From assembly GCF_000466485.1 (NCBI RefSeq), contig NZ_KE992790.1:12753-44949 (forward strand): DNA of 32,197 bases, read 5' to 3'. Position 1 is the stretch's first letter, and each line of letters starts with the position of its first letter. This DNA comes from [Clostridium] symbiosum ATCC 14940. Lineage in GTDB: Bacteria > Bacillota > Clostridia > Lachnospirales > Lachnospiraceae. The translations under genes and the position numbers were made by a program. A model generated the notes under the pieces. That model did not search any database, was not told the origin of the DNA, and saw nothing but the letters and a program-made list of their open reading frames with translations. Positions 1-6,421 of the stretch are shown here, one piece after another.

Positions 1-4
1 AATC

Positions 5-34
5 AACGGCGTTTTTTGCCGTTTCTGTGCATCG
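5..34. repeat. Hairpin module shared with the element at 5473-5634
   Basis: Bases 5-10 (aacggc) pair with 18-23 (gccgtt) around the loop gtttttt, followed by tctgtgcatcg. The same module occurs at 5549-5579 with the closing pair C-G replaced by T-A (aacggt/accgtt) and an identical loop and 3' flank. Seen directly: about 30 bases match with only the two compensating changes. It may be the rest of a repeat copy cut by the window edge; flanking bases beyond 34 do not align. Confidence 0.6.
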
Positions 35-56
35 GCCGCCAAAGACAGCGGTTCTG

Positions 57-125
57 AAAAAAGGCTGCGCCGTGCATTTGAGCATAGTAGCCGCGGTTCG
101 ACTCTCGCTTTGTGGCACGGCGCAG
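57..125 (-). terminator. Rho-independent terminator of the acyl-CoA dehydrogenase gene
   Basis: On the minus strand an 11-bp perfect stem (115-125 with 65-75, ctgcgccgtgc/gcacggcgcag) closes a 39-nt loop and is followed by CC and six T (62-57). It starts 10 bp after the stop codon at 135. The loop is long, but the GC-rich stem and T tract are typical. Confidence 0.75.
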
Positions 126-134
126 GTGATAAGA

Positions 135-1274
135 TTATCTGAATAAAGCTCCGCTGATTACAAGCTTCTGAATTTCATTGGTACCCTCGTAAATCTGAGT
201 GATTTTGGCGTCTCTCATCATTCTCTCCACGTGATATTCCTTCATGAAGCCATTTCCTCCAAGCATCTGTACAGCCTCGGTTGTCACATGCATAGCGGCA
301 TCGGTACAGACGAGTTTTGCTTTGGCAGCCGGAATGGAATATGGCCTTCCTTCCGATTTATCGAGAGCTGCTTTGTAGAGCATATATTTTGCCTGCTCGA
401 TTTCACATTCCAGTTCTGCCATCTTAAATGCGAGATACTGGTTTCTGTAAAGAGGTTTGCCGAACTGCTCTCTTGTCATAAGATATTTTCTGGCAATTTC
501 AAAAGCGCCTTCTGCAATTCCAAGACCCTGTGCCGCAACCCCGATACGTCCGCCGTCCAGCGTCTTCATTGCAATCTTAAATCCCTGTTTTTCTTCGCCG
601 AGAAGAGCAGTCTCAGGAATTTCACAATTTTCAAAAACCAGTTCGGAAACCTGTGCGGAGCGGATACCCATCTTGTTCTCGATTTTTCCGATGGAGAATC
701 CAGGTGTTCCCTTTTTAACATGGAAGCAGGAGAGTCCTTTGCTTCCCAGCTCCGGATGAGTCAGGGCGTATACTGCAAAGTGATCGGAGAGCGGGCCGTT
801 GGTATTGAAGCATTTCAGGCCGTTTAATATGTATTTGTCGCCTTTCTTTTCTGCAATAGTAACACAGCCGCCTGCATCGGAACCGGCGTTAGGCTCGGTA
901 AGTCCGAAGGAGCCAAAGGTCTTTCCGGAGAGAACTTCCGGAAGAAATTCTCTTTTCTGCTCTTCAGAACCGCCATTGGCAATACTTCCGCCGTAGAGGG
1001 AGGTGGATACGGAGTAGGAGATGCCTACGGATGCATCGACCTTGGAAATCTCTTCTACTGCAATTGCGTAATCCAGATAGTCCCTGCCGGAACCGCCGTA
1101 TTCTTTGGCGTAGGGAAGTCCGATGAGTCCCATTTCTCCCATCTTCTTATAAAGTTCTACCGGATATTCGCTCTTCTCATCACGTTCAATGACACCCGGC
1201 GCGAGTTCTTTCTCTGCAAATTCTCTTACTGCCTGCTGTAATGCTAAACGGTCTTCTGTTAACTGGAAATTCAT
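135..1274 (-). CDS. Short-chain acyl-CoA dehydrogenase (butyryl-CoA dehydrogenase-like)
   Basis: A 379-residue flavoprotein of the acyl-CoA dehydrogenase family, the length of clostridial Bcd. It should interconvert a short-chain acyl-CoA and its 2-enoyl-CoA in the cytoplasm, using FAD and an electron-transfer flavoprotein. Visible signatures are FGLTEPNAGSDAGG in the middle domain, the MMRDAKITQIYEGTNE block near the C terminus with the probable catalytic base Glu363, and an LGGNGF motif. The ATG at 1274 has AAAGGAGG eight bases upstream. It has its own promoter and operator (1341-1427) and terminator (57-125), so it is probably monocistronic although it follows the permease and CoA-transferase genes. 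No etfAB lies beside it; it could use EtfAB encoded at 16576-18447. A second dehydrogenase (15351-16505) sits in the main operon, so this one may prefer another chain length or a branched substrate. Family is certain, substrate is not. Confidence 0.93.
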   Translation of the reverse strand: MNFQLTEDRLALQQAVREFAEKELAPGVIERDEKSEYPVELYKKMGEMGLIGLPYAKEYGGSGRDYLDYAIAVEEISKVDASVGISYSVSTSLYGGSIANGGSEEQKREFLPEVLSGKTFGSFGLTEPNAGSDAGGCVTIAEKKGDKYILNGLKCFNTNGPLSDHFAVYALTHPELGSKGLSCFHVKKGTPGFSIGKIENKMGIRSAQVSELVFENCEIPETALLGEEKQGFKIAMKTLDGGRIGVAAQGLGIAEGAFEIARKYLMTREQFGKPLYRNQYLAFKMAELECEIEQAKYMLYKAALDKSEGRPYSIPAAKAKLVCTDAAMHVTTEAVQMLGGNGFMKEYHVERMMRDAKITQIYEGTNEIQKLVISGALFR

Positions 1275-1340
1275 GGTGTTACCTCCTTTAAGATAAGTAA
1301 ATGATTTGGAGTCCGTGTTACGGACACATTGTTTCGATAC

Positions 1341-1381
1341 TTACATGCTAGAAATTTAAAATACGAATATCTAGCATGCTA
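1341..1381. promoter_or_regulatory. Candidate repressor operator, two sites
   Basis: Perfect palindrome TAGCATGCTA at 1372-1381, lying 17 bp after the -10 box of the dehydrogenase promoter, so about +10 to +20. A weaker copy (ttacatgcta, 1341-1350) lies 31 bp further downstream, about three helical turns. A related half-site (tagcttgcat) at 1387-1396 abuts the -10. The flanked 16-mer AATTAGCATGCTAGAT recurs exactly at 6163-6178 in the other orientation. The placement favours repression; the binding protein is unknown. Confidence 0.6.
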
Positions 1382-1398
1382 ATTAATAGCTTGCATAA

Positions 1399-1427
1399 AT
1401 AATACATTTTTTTTGTTCGATAGTCAA
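1399..1427 (-). promoter_or_regulatory. Sigma-A promoter of the acyl-CoA dehydrogenase gene
   Basis: Read on the minus strand: TTGACT (1427-1422), 17-bp spacer, TATTAT (1404-1399). Expected start of transcription is near 1392, giving a leader of about 118 nt. The bases before the -35 (gtatattgac) are identical to those of the minus-strand promoter at 6192-6220. Confidence 0.75.
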
Positions 1428-1490
1428 TATACAATATGTAAAATTATCAGTTCTTTTTTTGTGTAATATCACGGTAATGCCTTTCATCAA

Positions 1491-2798
1491 CTATAAGCCG
1501 AAGGACGCCAGTACAATAAAGATTCCGCATGCGATAAACGGGATGATGATCTGTGTAACGGCGATATCCCAGTAAGCTTCTTTGTGGGTCATTTTGCAGA
1601 TGCCCAGCAGCGTGATCTGTGCTCCCTGATGCGGCAGAGTATCGAGAGTACCGGCAGCGATGGCTGAAATCCGGTGAACGTACTGGAAATTAATTCCCAT
1701 TTCCATATAAGTGTTTTTTAAGGCATTAAAGGCAACGCCCATTCCCCCCGAGGCGGAACCGCAGGCTCCGGCACAGACGGCAACTGTGATCATGACGAAT
1801 ACGAGCGGCGGCATATGCAGATTCTTAAGCATGGCAACTAAATCGGCAAAGCCGCTTGTGTTTTGCACCACACCGCCGAAACCGACGACAATGGCGGTGT
1901 TCAGGATAGCGACGCCCGAGTCGGCGGCACCTTTGTTAAAAACTTCAATCCAGCTGTTAAGTCCGCCGATTCTTCTGAACATAAGAAGGACGGATGCGGC
2001 AATTCCTGTCAACACTGCGGTCTCCACCGGAAAATGAAAGATATTAAAGGTTACCAGGATAATAATGATTGGCAGGAACGCGGTAAGCCAGTGCGGCAGC
2101 GTTTTATCTTTTTCGGTGCTTAATTCCTCCTCCGTAAGCTGGTATTTGAGAGACGGATCGTTGAAGGTCAGCCCTTTCCCGGTAAATTTCCTGGCTCTGT
2201 ATTCCAGCCAGACAAATATCATGGCAAACATGGCCGCTGTGGTGATGAGAGACGGCACGAATGCAGCCGTTGCCGGCGTACCCAGATTCGTCATGGCAAT
2301 ATAGTTCTGGATAGACGGAGAGCCGGGACCGCTCATGGACCAGGTCCAGCAGCCGGCGGAAATGGCGGCCGGAAGCAGCCGGCGGGTCAGGTTGGCCTCC
2401 CTGAATAACTGGATGGCAATCGGATAGATGACGAAGAAGACGACAAAGCCGCTGACTCCTCCAAATGTCAGTATTCCGGTGATGCACATGATAATAGGAG
2501 CTGCATATTTTCCTTTGCTGACCTTGACGATGGCCCTTGCAATGGATTCGGCGGCGCCTGTGAACTGGTAGACAGCTCCGAACAGCGCGCCGACGAAGAA
2601 TATCAGAAAATATTTGATAACGTAGTCTCCGGCAGCAGGCATAAACTGGTTCTGCAGGCTGTCTAGAATCGGAAGCCCTGAGCAGACGGCCACGAAGATC
2701 GTAATAACCGGAGCCAGTATCAGGGCGCTGACCTGTTTAAATGCCAGCAGACCAAATAAAACAATAGCAATAAATAAAATCCAAATCTGAAAATTCAT
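1491..2798 (-). CDS. GntP-family permease
   Basis: A hydrophobic protein of about 435 residues with some 12 predicted membrane segments, resembling the GntP (gluconate/hydroxy acid:H+ symporter) family. Visible features are an N-terminal run of membrane helices, the Gly-rich stretch GPGSPSIQNYIAM, a cytoplasmic loop around 205-230 rich in charge, and a late Gly/Ala segment ACGSASGGMGVA. I start it at the second Met (MNFQIW, 2798): GGTGGGGG lies eight bases before it, whereas the upstream ATG at 2816 has no Shine-Dalgarno. It follows the CoA-transferase stop by 35 bp and is probably cotranscribed. That pairing suggests it imports the acid that the transferase activates, for example a short-chain hydroxy or unsaturated acid. 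Family moderately sure, substrate unknown. Confidence 0.85.
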   Translation of the reverse strand: MNFQIWILFIAIVLFGLLAFKQVSALILAPVITIFVAVCSGLPILDSLQNQFMPAAGDYVIKYFLIFFVGALFGAVYQFTGAAESIARAIVKVSKGKYAAPIIMCITGILTFGGVSGFVVFFVIYPIAIQLFREANLTRRLLPAAISAGCWTWSMSGPGSPSIQNYIAMTNLGTPATAAFVPSLITTAAMFAMIFVWLEYRARKFTGKGLTFNDPSLKYQLTEEELSTEKDKTLPHWLTAFLPIIIILVTFNIFHFPVETAVLTGIAASVLLMFRRIGGLNSWIEVFNKGAADSGVAILNTAIVVGFGGVVQNTSGFADLVAMLKNLHMPPLVFVMITVAVCAGACGSASGGMGVAFNALKNTYMEMGINFQYVHRISAIAAGTLDTLPHQGAQITLLGICKMTHKEAYWDIAVTQIIIPFIACGIFIVLASFGL

Positions 2799-2833
2799 AA
2801 ACTGATCCCCCACCATATTTATGTTTTGTTATG

Positions 2834-4390
2834 CTATTTTGCCAGCCCCATCAGTTCTTCCCTGAAAATACGGCTGTCCATTAACTTTGGCTGACCATCC
2901 ATTTTGGGAACGAATCCCATCTGGTCAATAATCTGGCTCTGGATATCGATGCCGGGAGCCACTTCAATCAGATAAACTCCATCCTTTCTCAGTTCGAATA
3001 CGGCGCGCTCCGTTATATAGAGAACGGGCTGGCCCGTTTTATTAGCATACTCGCCGCTGAATGTAATCTGTTCCACCTGTTTGATAAATTTCTGCTCTCT
3101 GCCCTCCGAGACAATCTGAAGCTCACCGTTGTCAAATGAGACGGAAAGTCCACCGGCCGTAAACGTACCGCAGAAAAATACCCGCTTGGCATTCTGTGTA
3201 ATATTGATAAAACCGCCGCAGCCTGCAATCCTTGGTCCGAATTTGCTTACATTGATATTGCCCTGGCTGTCGGCCTGGGCAAGACCGAGAAATGCGTAAT
3301 CGACACCGCCTCCGTCATAGAAATCAAACTGGTACGGCTGGTCGAGAATCGCTTCCGGATTGACCGAACCGCCGAATTTCGGGCCGCCCTGCGGCACTCC
3401 GCCGACGGGGCCTGCCTCCACGGTTAAGGTCATGTAGTCACCGATGCCTTCTTCCCCGGCTACCATGGAGATATATTCCGGCACGCCGATTCCCAGATTG
3501 ACGACAGAATCGCTTTTCAGTTCCATGGCTGCTCTGCGCCCGATGATTTTTTTCGCCGAAAGCTTCGGATAAGTAAGACTGCTTAAGGGAACGGAAAAAT
3601 CTCCGGTCATGGAGCCGTCATACTCACAGCCCACGCACTGCTCATGATCCTTCATGTCCTCACATACAACGACGGCATCCACATAGATTCCCGGAATTTT
3701 AACAAGCTTCGGGTCAAGGCAGCCGTTTTTCACAACCTTTTCAACCTGTACAATCACTTTGCCGCCGCTGTTTCTGACAGCCTGGGCAATGGAAGTGGAT
3801 TCCAGGGACGCCACCTCGTGCTCCATTGTGATATTGCCGTTTTCATCGGAATAAGTACCGCGTATGAAGGCGATGTCGATGGGGAAGGACTTGTAAAGCA
3901 GTTTCTCCTCACCCAGAATGCTGACCACCTCGACTAAATCCTCCGTCGTAATGGAGTTCAGTTTACCGCCTTCGATTCTCGGATCTGCAAAGGTGTTCAA
4001 ACCGACGTGGGTGATTGTGCCGACACGGTGGGCGGCGATGTCACGGAATAACTGAGACAGCGTTCCCTGCGGGAGGTTGTAGCCCTCAATCTTGTTTTCC
4101 AGCACCATGCGGCCCAATTGCGGAACCATGTTCCAGTGGCCCCCGATCACGCGTTTCGTCATTCCCTCGTGCGCAAAGTGGTCTGCTCCGCTGCCGTCCC
4201 GGTTTCCCTGGGCAGCCGCATAGAAAAGGGTTAAGTCTCTCGGGGAGCCTGTTTCCAGAAATCTCTGTTCCAGGGCTTTCGACAGCGCCTCGGGCATATC
4301 GCTTGCCACGAAACCGCTGGTAGTCACGGTCATGCTGTCGCCGACCAGAGCGGCTGCTTCGCCGGCTGTAATGATAGAAACCTTACTCAT
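2834..4390 (-). CDS. Fused-subunit short-chain acyl-CoA:acetate CoA-transferase (Pct/YdiF type)
   Basis: A 518-residue family I CoA-transferase with the alpha-like half (about 1-240) and beta-like half (about 285-518) in one chain, as in propionate CoA-transferase (about 520 residues) and YdiF. The active-site glutamate that forms the glutamyl-CoA thioester is Glu325, in TVEAGPVGGVPQGG. It matches Glu324 of the propionate enzyme as I recall it. It would move CoA between acetyl-CoA or propionyl-CoA and short-chain acids in the cytoplasm. ATG at 4390 has AGGAGG at ideal spacing. It sits between the crotonase and permease genes on the same strand; a 229-bp gap with a hairpin and a possible promoter separates it from crotonase. 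Substrate may be propionate, lactate, hydroxybutyrate, crotonate or butyrate; sequence reading cannot separate these. Confidence 0.92.
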   Translation of the reverse strand: MSKVSIITAGEAAALVGDSMTVTTSGFVASDMPEALSKALEQRFLETGSPRDLTLFYAAAQGNRDGSGADHFAHEGMTKRVIGGHWNMVPQLGRMVLENKIEGYNLPQGTLSQLFRDIAAHRVGTITHVGLNTFADPRIEGGKLNSITTEDLVEVVSILGEEKLLYKSFPIDIAFIRGTYSDENGNITMEHEVASLESTSIAQAVRNSGGKVIVQVEKVVKNGCLDPKLVKIPGIYVDAVVVCEDMKDHEQCVGCEYDGSMTGDFSVPLSSLTYPKLSAKKIIGRRAAMELKSDSVVNLGIGVPEYISMVAGEEGIGDYMTLTVEAGPVGGVPQGGPKFGGSVNPEAILDQPYQFDFYDGGGVDYAFLGLAQADSQGNINVSKFGPRIAGCGGFINITQNAKRVFFCGTFTAGGLSVSFDNGELQIVSEGREQKFIKQVEQITFSGEYANKTGQPVLYITERAVFELRKDGVYLIEVAPGIDIQSQIIDQMGFVPKMDGQPKLMDSRIFREELMGLAK

Positions 4391-4442
4391 AGATACCTCC
4401 TGTATGTGATAATCATAATTTGATAAACACAGTTAAATAGAT

Positions 4443-4471
4443 CATATAATTGATTGGATGAAGAAAGACAA
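4443..4471 (-). promoter_or_regulatory. Possible promoter of the CoA-transferase gene
   Basis: On the minus strand TTGTCT (4471-4466), 17 bp, TATATG (4448-4443), about 53 bp before the ATG. The boxes are imperfect and the 4391-4560 region is very AT-rich, so chance matches are likely. No TAGCATGCTA palindrome is seen here. Confidence 0.35.
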
Positions 4472-4557
4472 CGATTGATAAAATTAAATATAAACAATTA
4501 AATATCGCATATAAATTAAAGTGTCTGATAATTAATGGCAAAAAAATTTATAAAGTT

Positions 4558-4585
4558 CCGGAGCCGGATTTTGCTCCAACTCCGG
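4558..4585 (-). terminator. Hairpin after the crotonase gene
   Basis: CCGGAG (4580-4585 read on minus) pairs with CTCCGG (4558-4563), extended by TTGG/CCGG with two wobble pairs, loop of eight. It lies 35 bp after the crotonase stop codon. The T run (ttttttt, 4540-4546) comes about 12 bases after the stem, so it may be a weak terminator or a 3'-end stabiliser. Confidence 0.45.
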
Positions 4586-4619
4586 TGACACATCTTTTTA
4601 TGTAGAAATCTTTTCTGTT

Positions 4620-5411
4620 TTAAAAATCTGTCAGCTCCGCTTTTCTCTTTTCAAGGAAAGCCTGCATTCCTTCAGCCTTGTCATGAGTGGAAAATGCCAG
4701 TCCGAAAAGGTTTGCTTCCAGCTTCAGGCCGCTTTCAAGATCCGTATCCATGCCGGTGTTGATAGCCTGTTTGGCAAGGGTGACGCCAAAGCTTGCTTTT
4801 GACATGATTTTTTTAGCCATTGCCTTGCAGTAGTCAAGAAGCTCTTCCTGGGGAACTACTTTGTTGGCCAGGCCGATGCGGTAAGCTTCCTGGGCATCGA
4901 TCTGATCGGTGGTAAAGATAAGTTCTTTTGCGCGTCCTTTTCCAATCAGTCTGGGAAGACGCTGCGTGCCTCCGAAGCCGGGAAGAATACCCAGGTTTAC
5001 TTCCGGCTGTGCAAATTTTGCATTTTCGGCCGCGATACGGATATCACAGCACATGGAAATCTCACAACCTCCGCCCAGCGCATATCCGTTAACGGCTGCG
5101 ATAGTCACCTGAGGCATGTTTTCAAATTTCTTAAAGGTTTCGGCAGCCAGCAATGCCATGGCGCGCCCCTCCATTGGGGTGGCATTTACCATTTCGGAGA
5201 TATCTGCACCTGCGACAAAAGATTTCTGTCCGGAGCCTGTCAGAATCACAACCTTTACATCTTTGGCTTTTTCAATCGCTGCAGCAATATCACCTAACTC
5301 GGCCAGCGTTTCGCTGTTCAGTGCATTTAAAGATTTTGGGCGGTTAATTGTTACAACTGCTATACCGTCTTCGATTTCCACTAACAGATTGTTGTAGTTC
5401 TTTACTTCCAT
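4620..5411 (-). CDS. Enoyl-CoA hydratase (crotonase)
   Basis: A 263-residue crotonase-fold enzyme hydrating 2-enoyl-CoA, probably crotonyl-CoA, to 3-hydroxyacyl-CoA. The oxyanion-hole region SFVAGADISEM (64-74) and the loop NGYALGGGCEISM are present. Both hydratase glutamates can be placed: Glu117 in GGGCE and Glu137 in QPEVNLG, 20 residues apart as Glu144 and Glu164 are in the rat enzyme. This supports true hydratase activity over other crotonase-fold functions. ATG at 5411 has AGGAGG eight bases upstream. It is the second crotonase of the window (the other is at 13604-14380) and leads the minus-strand module with CoA-transferase and permease. The MITE-like element at 5473-5634 begins about 60 bp upstream and separates it from operator-like sites at 5702-5741. 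Confidence 0.93.
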   Translation of the reverse strand: MEVKNYNNLLVEIEDGIAVVTINRPKSLNALNSETLAELGDIAAAIEKAKDVKVVILTGSGQKSFVAGADISEMVNATPMEGRAMALLAAETFKKFENMPQVTIAAVNGYALGGGCEISMCCDIRIAAENAKFAQPEVNLGILPGFGGTQRLPRLIGKGRAKELIFTTDQIDAQEAYRIGLANKVVPQEELLDYCKAMAKKIMSKASFGVTLAKQAINTGMDTDLESGLKLEANLFGLAFSTHDKAEGMQAFLEKRKAELTDF

Positions 5412-5464
5412 GATTTGTTCCTCCTGATTTGAATGTTTTTGATAAAATCTCCTGCGTCATTGGC

Positions 5465-5642
5465 GCTGCTCTGTTACTATCCACAGCCGCTATTCCGCGA
5501 GGTGTTTTCACTCGTATTTGAGTGAAAATCCCGAGTTATACGGCGCGAAACGGTGTTTTTTACCGTTTCTGTGCATCGCGAAGCGTGTTACTGTTCGCAG
5601 AGCTGCGTTTTTCAGCGGGGCTGTGAATAGTAACGCTGCTCT
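5465..5642. mobile_element. MITE-like element with 16-bp terminal inverted repeats and 8-bp target duplication
   Basis: Non-coding element, 162 bp (5473-5634). Left end GTTACTATCCACAGCC (5473-5488), right end GGCTGTGAATAGTAAC (5619-5634): reverse complements with one mismatch. Directly outside are identical octamers GCTGCTCT at 5465-5472 and 5635-5642, as expected for a target-site duplication. Inside are two perfect hairpins: 5505-5513 with 5520-5528 (9 bp), and 5547-5554 with 5562-5569 (8 bp, loop gtttttt). An internal TIR-like copy, GTTACTGTTCGCAG (5587-5600), could pair with the right end. A related element lies at 28722-28799. The parent transposase is not identified. Confidence 0.78.
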
Positions 5643-6160
5643 TATAAACAGGAGTATATCACAGTTATAAATGAATGTGAATAGTTTTGGTGTAAAAAAT
5701 ATAGCGTGCTAATAATTGATAAATAATCAATAAGCATGCTAAAAATTGGTACATATAGATAAAAAAATATATTATTTTTGGGGAAAATACCTCTGGAAAG
5801 GGGAAAAATCATCTTTCGAAAAAAGATTCTTTCGTCTAAAACCACAAAAATAGAGCCTGATTTTCTATAGTGAAGGGAAGCTGCATCAGGAGGGGAACCG
5901 AAAGCTGTTACATTCCATCCACTTTTGCTGTTGTATTGTCTACCAGCTTTGCTGTCATTTTACTATCAATCCAGCAGTTGTTTTAAGTACGCAGCAGTTT
6001 TTGTGTTAACATTCATCGCTTTGTCCGGAATCCGGAGCATAACAGGTGATTCGCTGTACGGAGTGTAAGAGACGGCCGGAGGGGCGGCCGTTCGGTTCCC
6101 TGACGCAGAATGAGCATCGTCAGCATGCGTGATATAAAGCAACAAGTTAAATGTTAACTA
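5643..6160. other. Intergenic region with no convincing gene
   Basis: I see no protein-coding gene with a credible start and ribosome-binding site. On the minus strand short frames exist, such as a 24-codon one at about 5967-6041 and a 16-codon one near 5915-5962, without clear Shine-Dalgarno sequences. Structures seen are stem 6072-6078/6085-6091 (acggccg/cggccgt), stem 5856-5861/5885-5890 (cctgat/atcagg), and an AT-rich stem 5811-5816/5822-5827 followed on the minus strand by GATTTTT. The stretch could be a long leader or a small RNA made from the minus-strand promoter at 6192-6220, or decayed sequence. Confidence 0.4.
5702..5741. promoter_or_regulatory. Two further TAGCATGCTA-like sites
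   Basis: tagcgtgcta (5702-5711, one mismatch) and aagcatgcta (5732-5741, one mismatch), 30 bp apart, with an attgat/atcaat dyad between them. The spacing resembles the 31 bp of the pair at 1341-1381. They lie upstream of crotonase, beyond the MITE-like insertion. A TATCTA box on the minus strand (5761-5756) is 14 bp before the second site, but no good -35 is seen. Confidence 0.5.
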
Positions 6161-6175
6161 ATAATTAGCATGCTA
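6121..6175. promoter_or_regulatory. Candidate repressor operator downstream of a minus-strand promoter
   Basis: Perfect palindrome TAGCATGCTA at 6166-6175, 16 bp after the -10 of the minus-strand promoter, almost the same position as at 1372-1381. A weaker copy, cagcatgcgt, is at 6121-6130. It could control the minus-strand transcript and, through proximity, the divergent regulator promoter at 6324-6352. Confidence 0.58.
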
Positions 6176-6191
6176 GATGTTTCTTGTTCGT

Positions 6192-6220
6192 ATGATAATC
6201 TATTTTCAGCGTTTCGTCAA
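6192..6220 (-). promoter_or_regulatory. Sigma-A promoter pointing towards crotonase
   Basis: On the minus strand TTGACG (6220-6215), 17 bp, TATCAT (6197-6192). The preceding gtatatt matches the dehydrogenase promoter at 1399-1427. The first credible minus-strand gene is crotonase, whose ATG is at 5411, so the leader would be about 770 nt and would include the MITE-like element, unless transcription ends earlier in the 5643-6160 stretch. Confidence 0.65.
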
Positions 6221-6323
6221 TATACAGATTTCATAATTAGATGGAATGATTTTTGTGCATGGTTATCACCGGCGGTTGTGGTGTGCAGTAAAAGATAATC
6301 AGAAAATTCACGATAAATTACTA

Positions 6324-6352
6324 TTTACACAGAAAATATATTCTTGTATCAT
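6324..6352 (+). promoter_or_regulatory. Sigma-A promoter of the sigma-54 activator gene
   Basis: TTTACA (6324-6329), 17-bp spacer, TATCAT (6347-6352). Expected start of transcription near 6359, giving a leader of about 63 nt before the GTG at 6422. It is divergent from the promoter at 6192-6220. Confidence 0.65.
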
Positions 6353-6421
6353 TATACCCACAAAGAATAGACAGAGAAAATATTCGAATTAAAAATATAA
6401 AAATAAAGGAGGGTATGCGGT

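Noticed and set aside
5642-5845. Minus-strand frame of 67 codons in the control region
   Set aside because: AT-rich, no ribosome-binding site, composition unlike the neighbours, and it covers the operator-like sites.
5915-6041. Very short minus-strand frames (16 and 24 codons) resembling peptide sequences
   Set aside because: No Shine-Dalgarno sequence before either, and frames of this size are expected by chance; kept only as part of the leader question.
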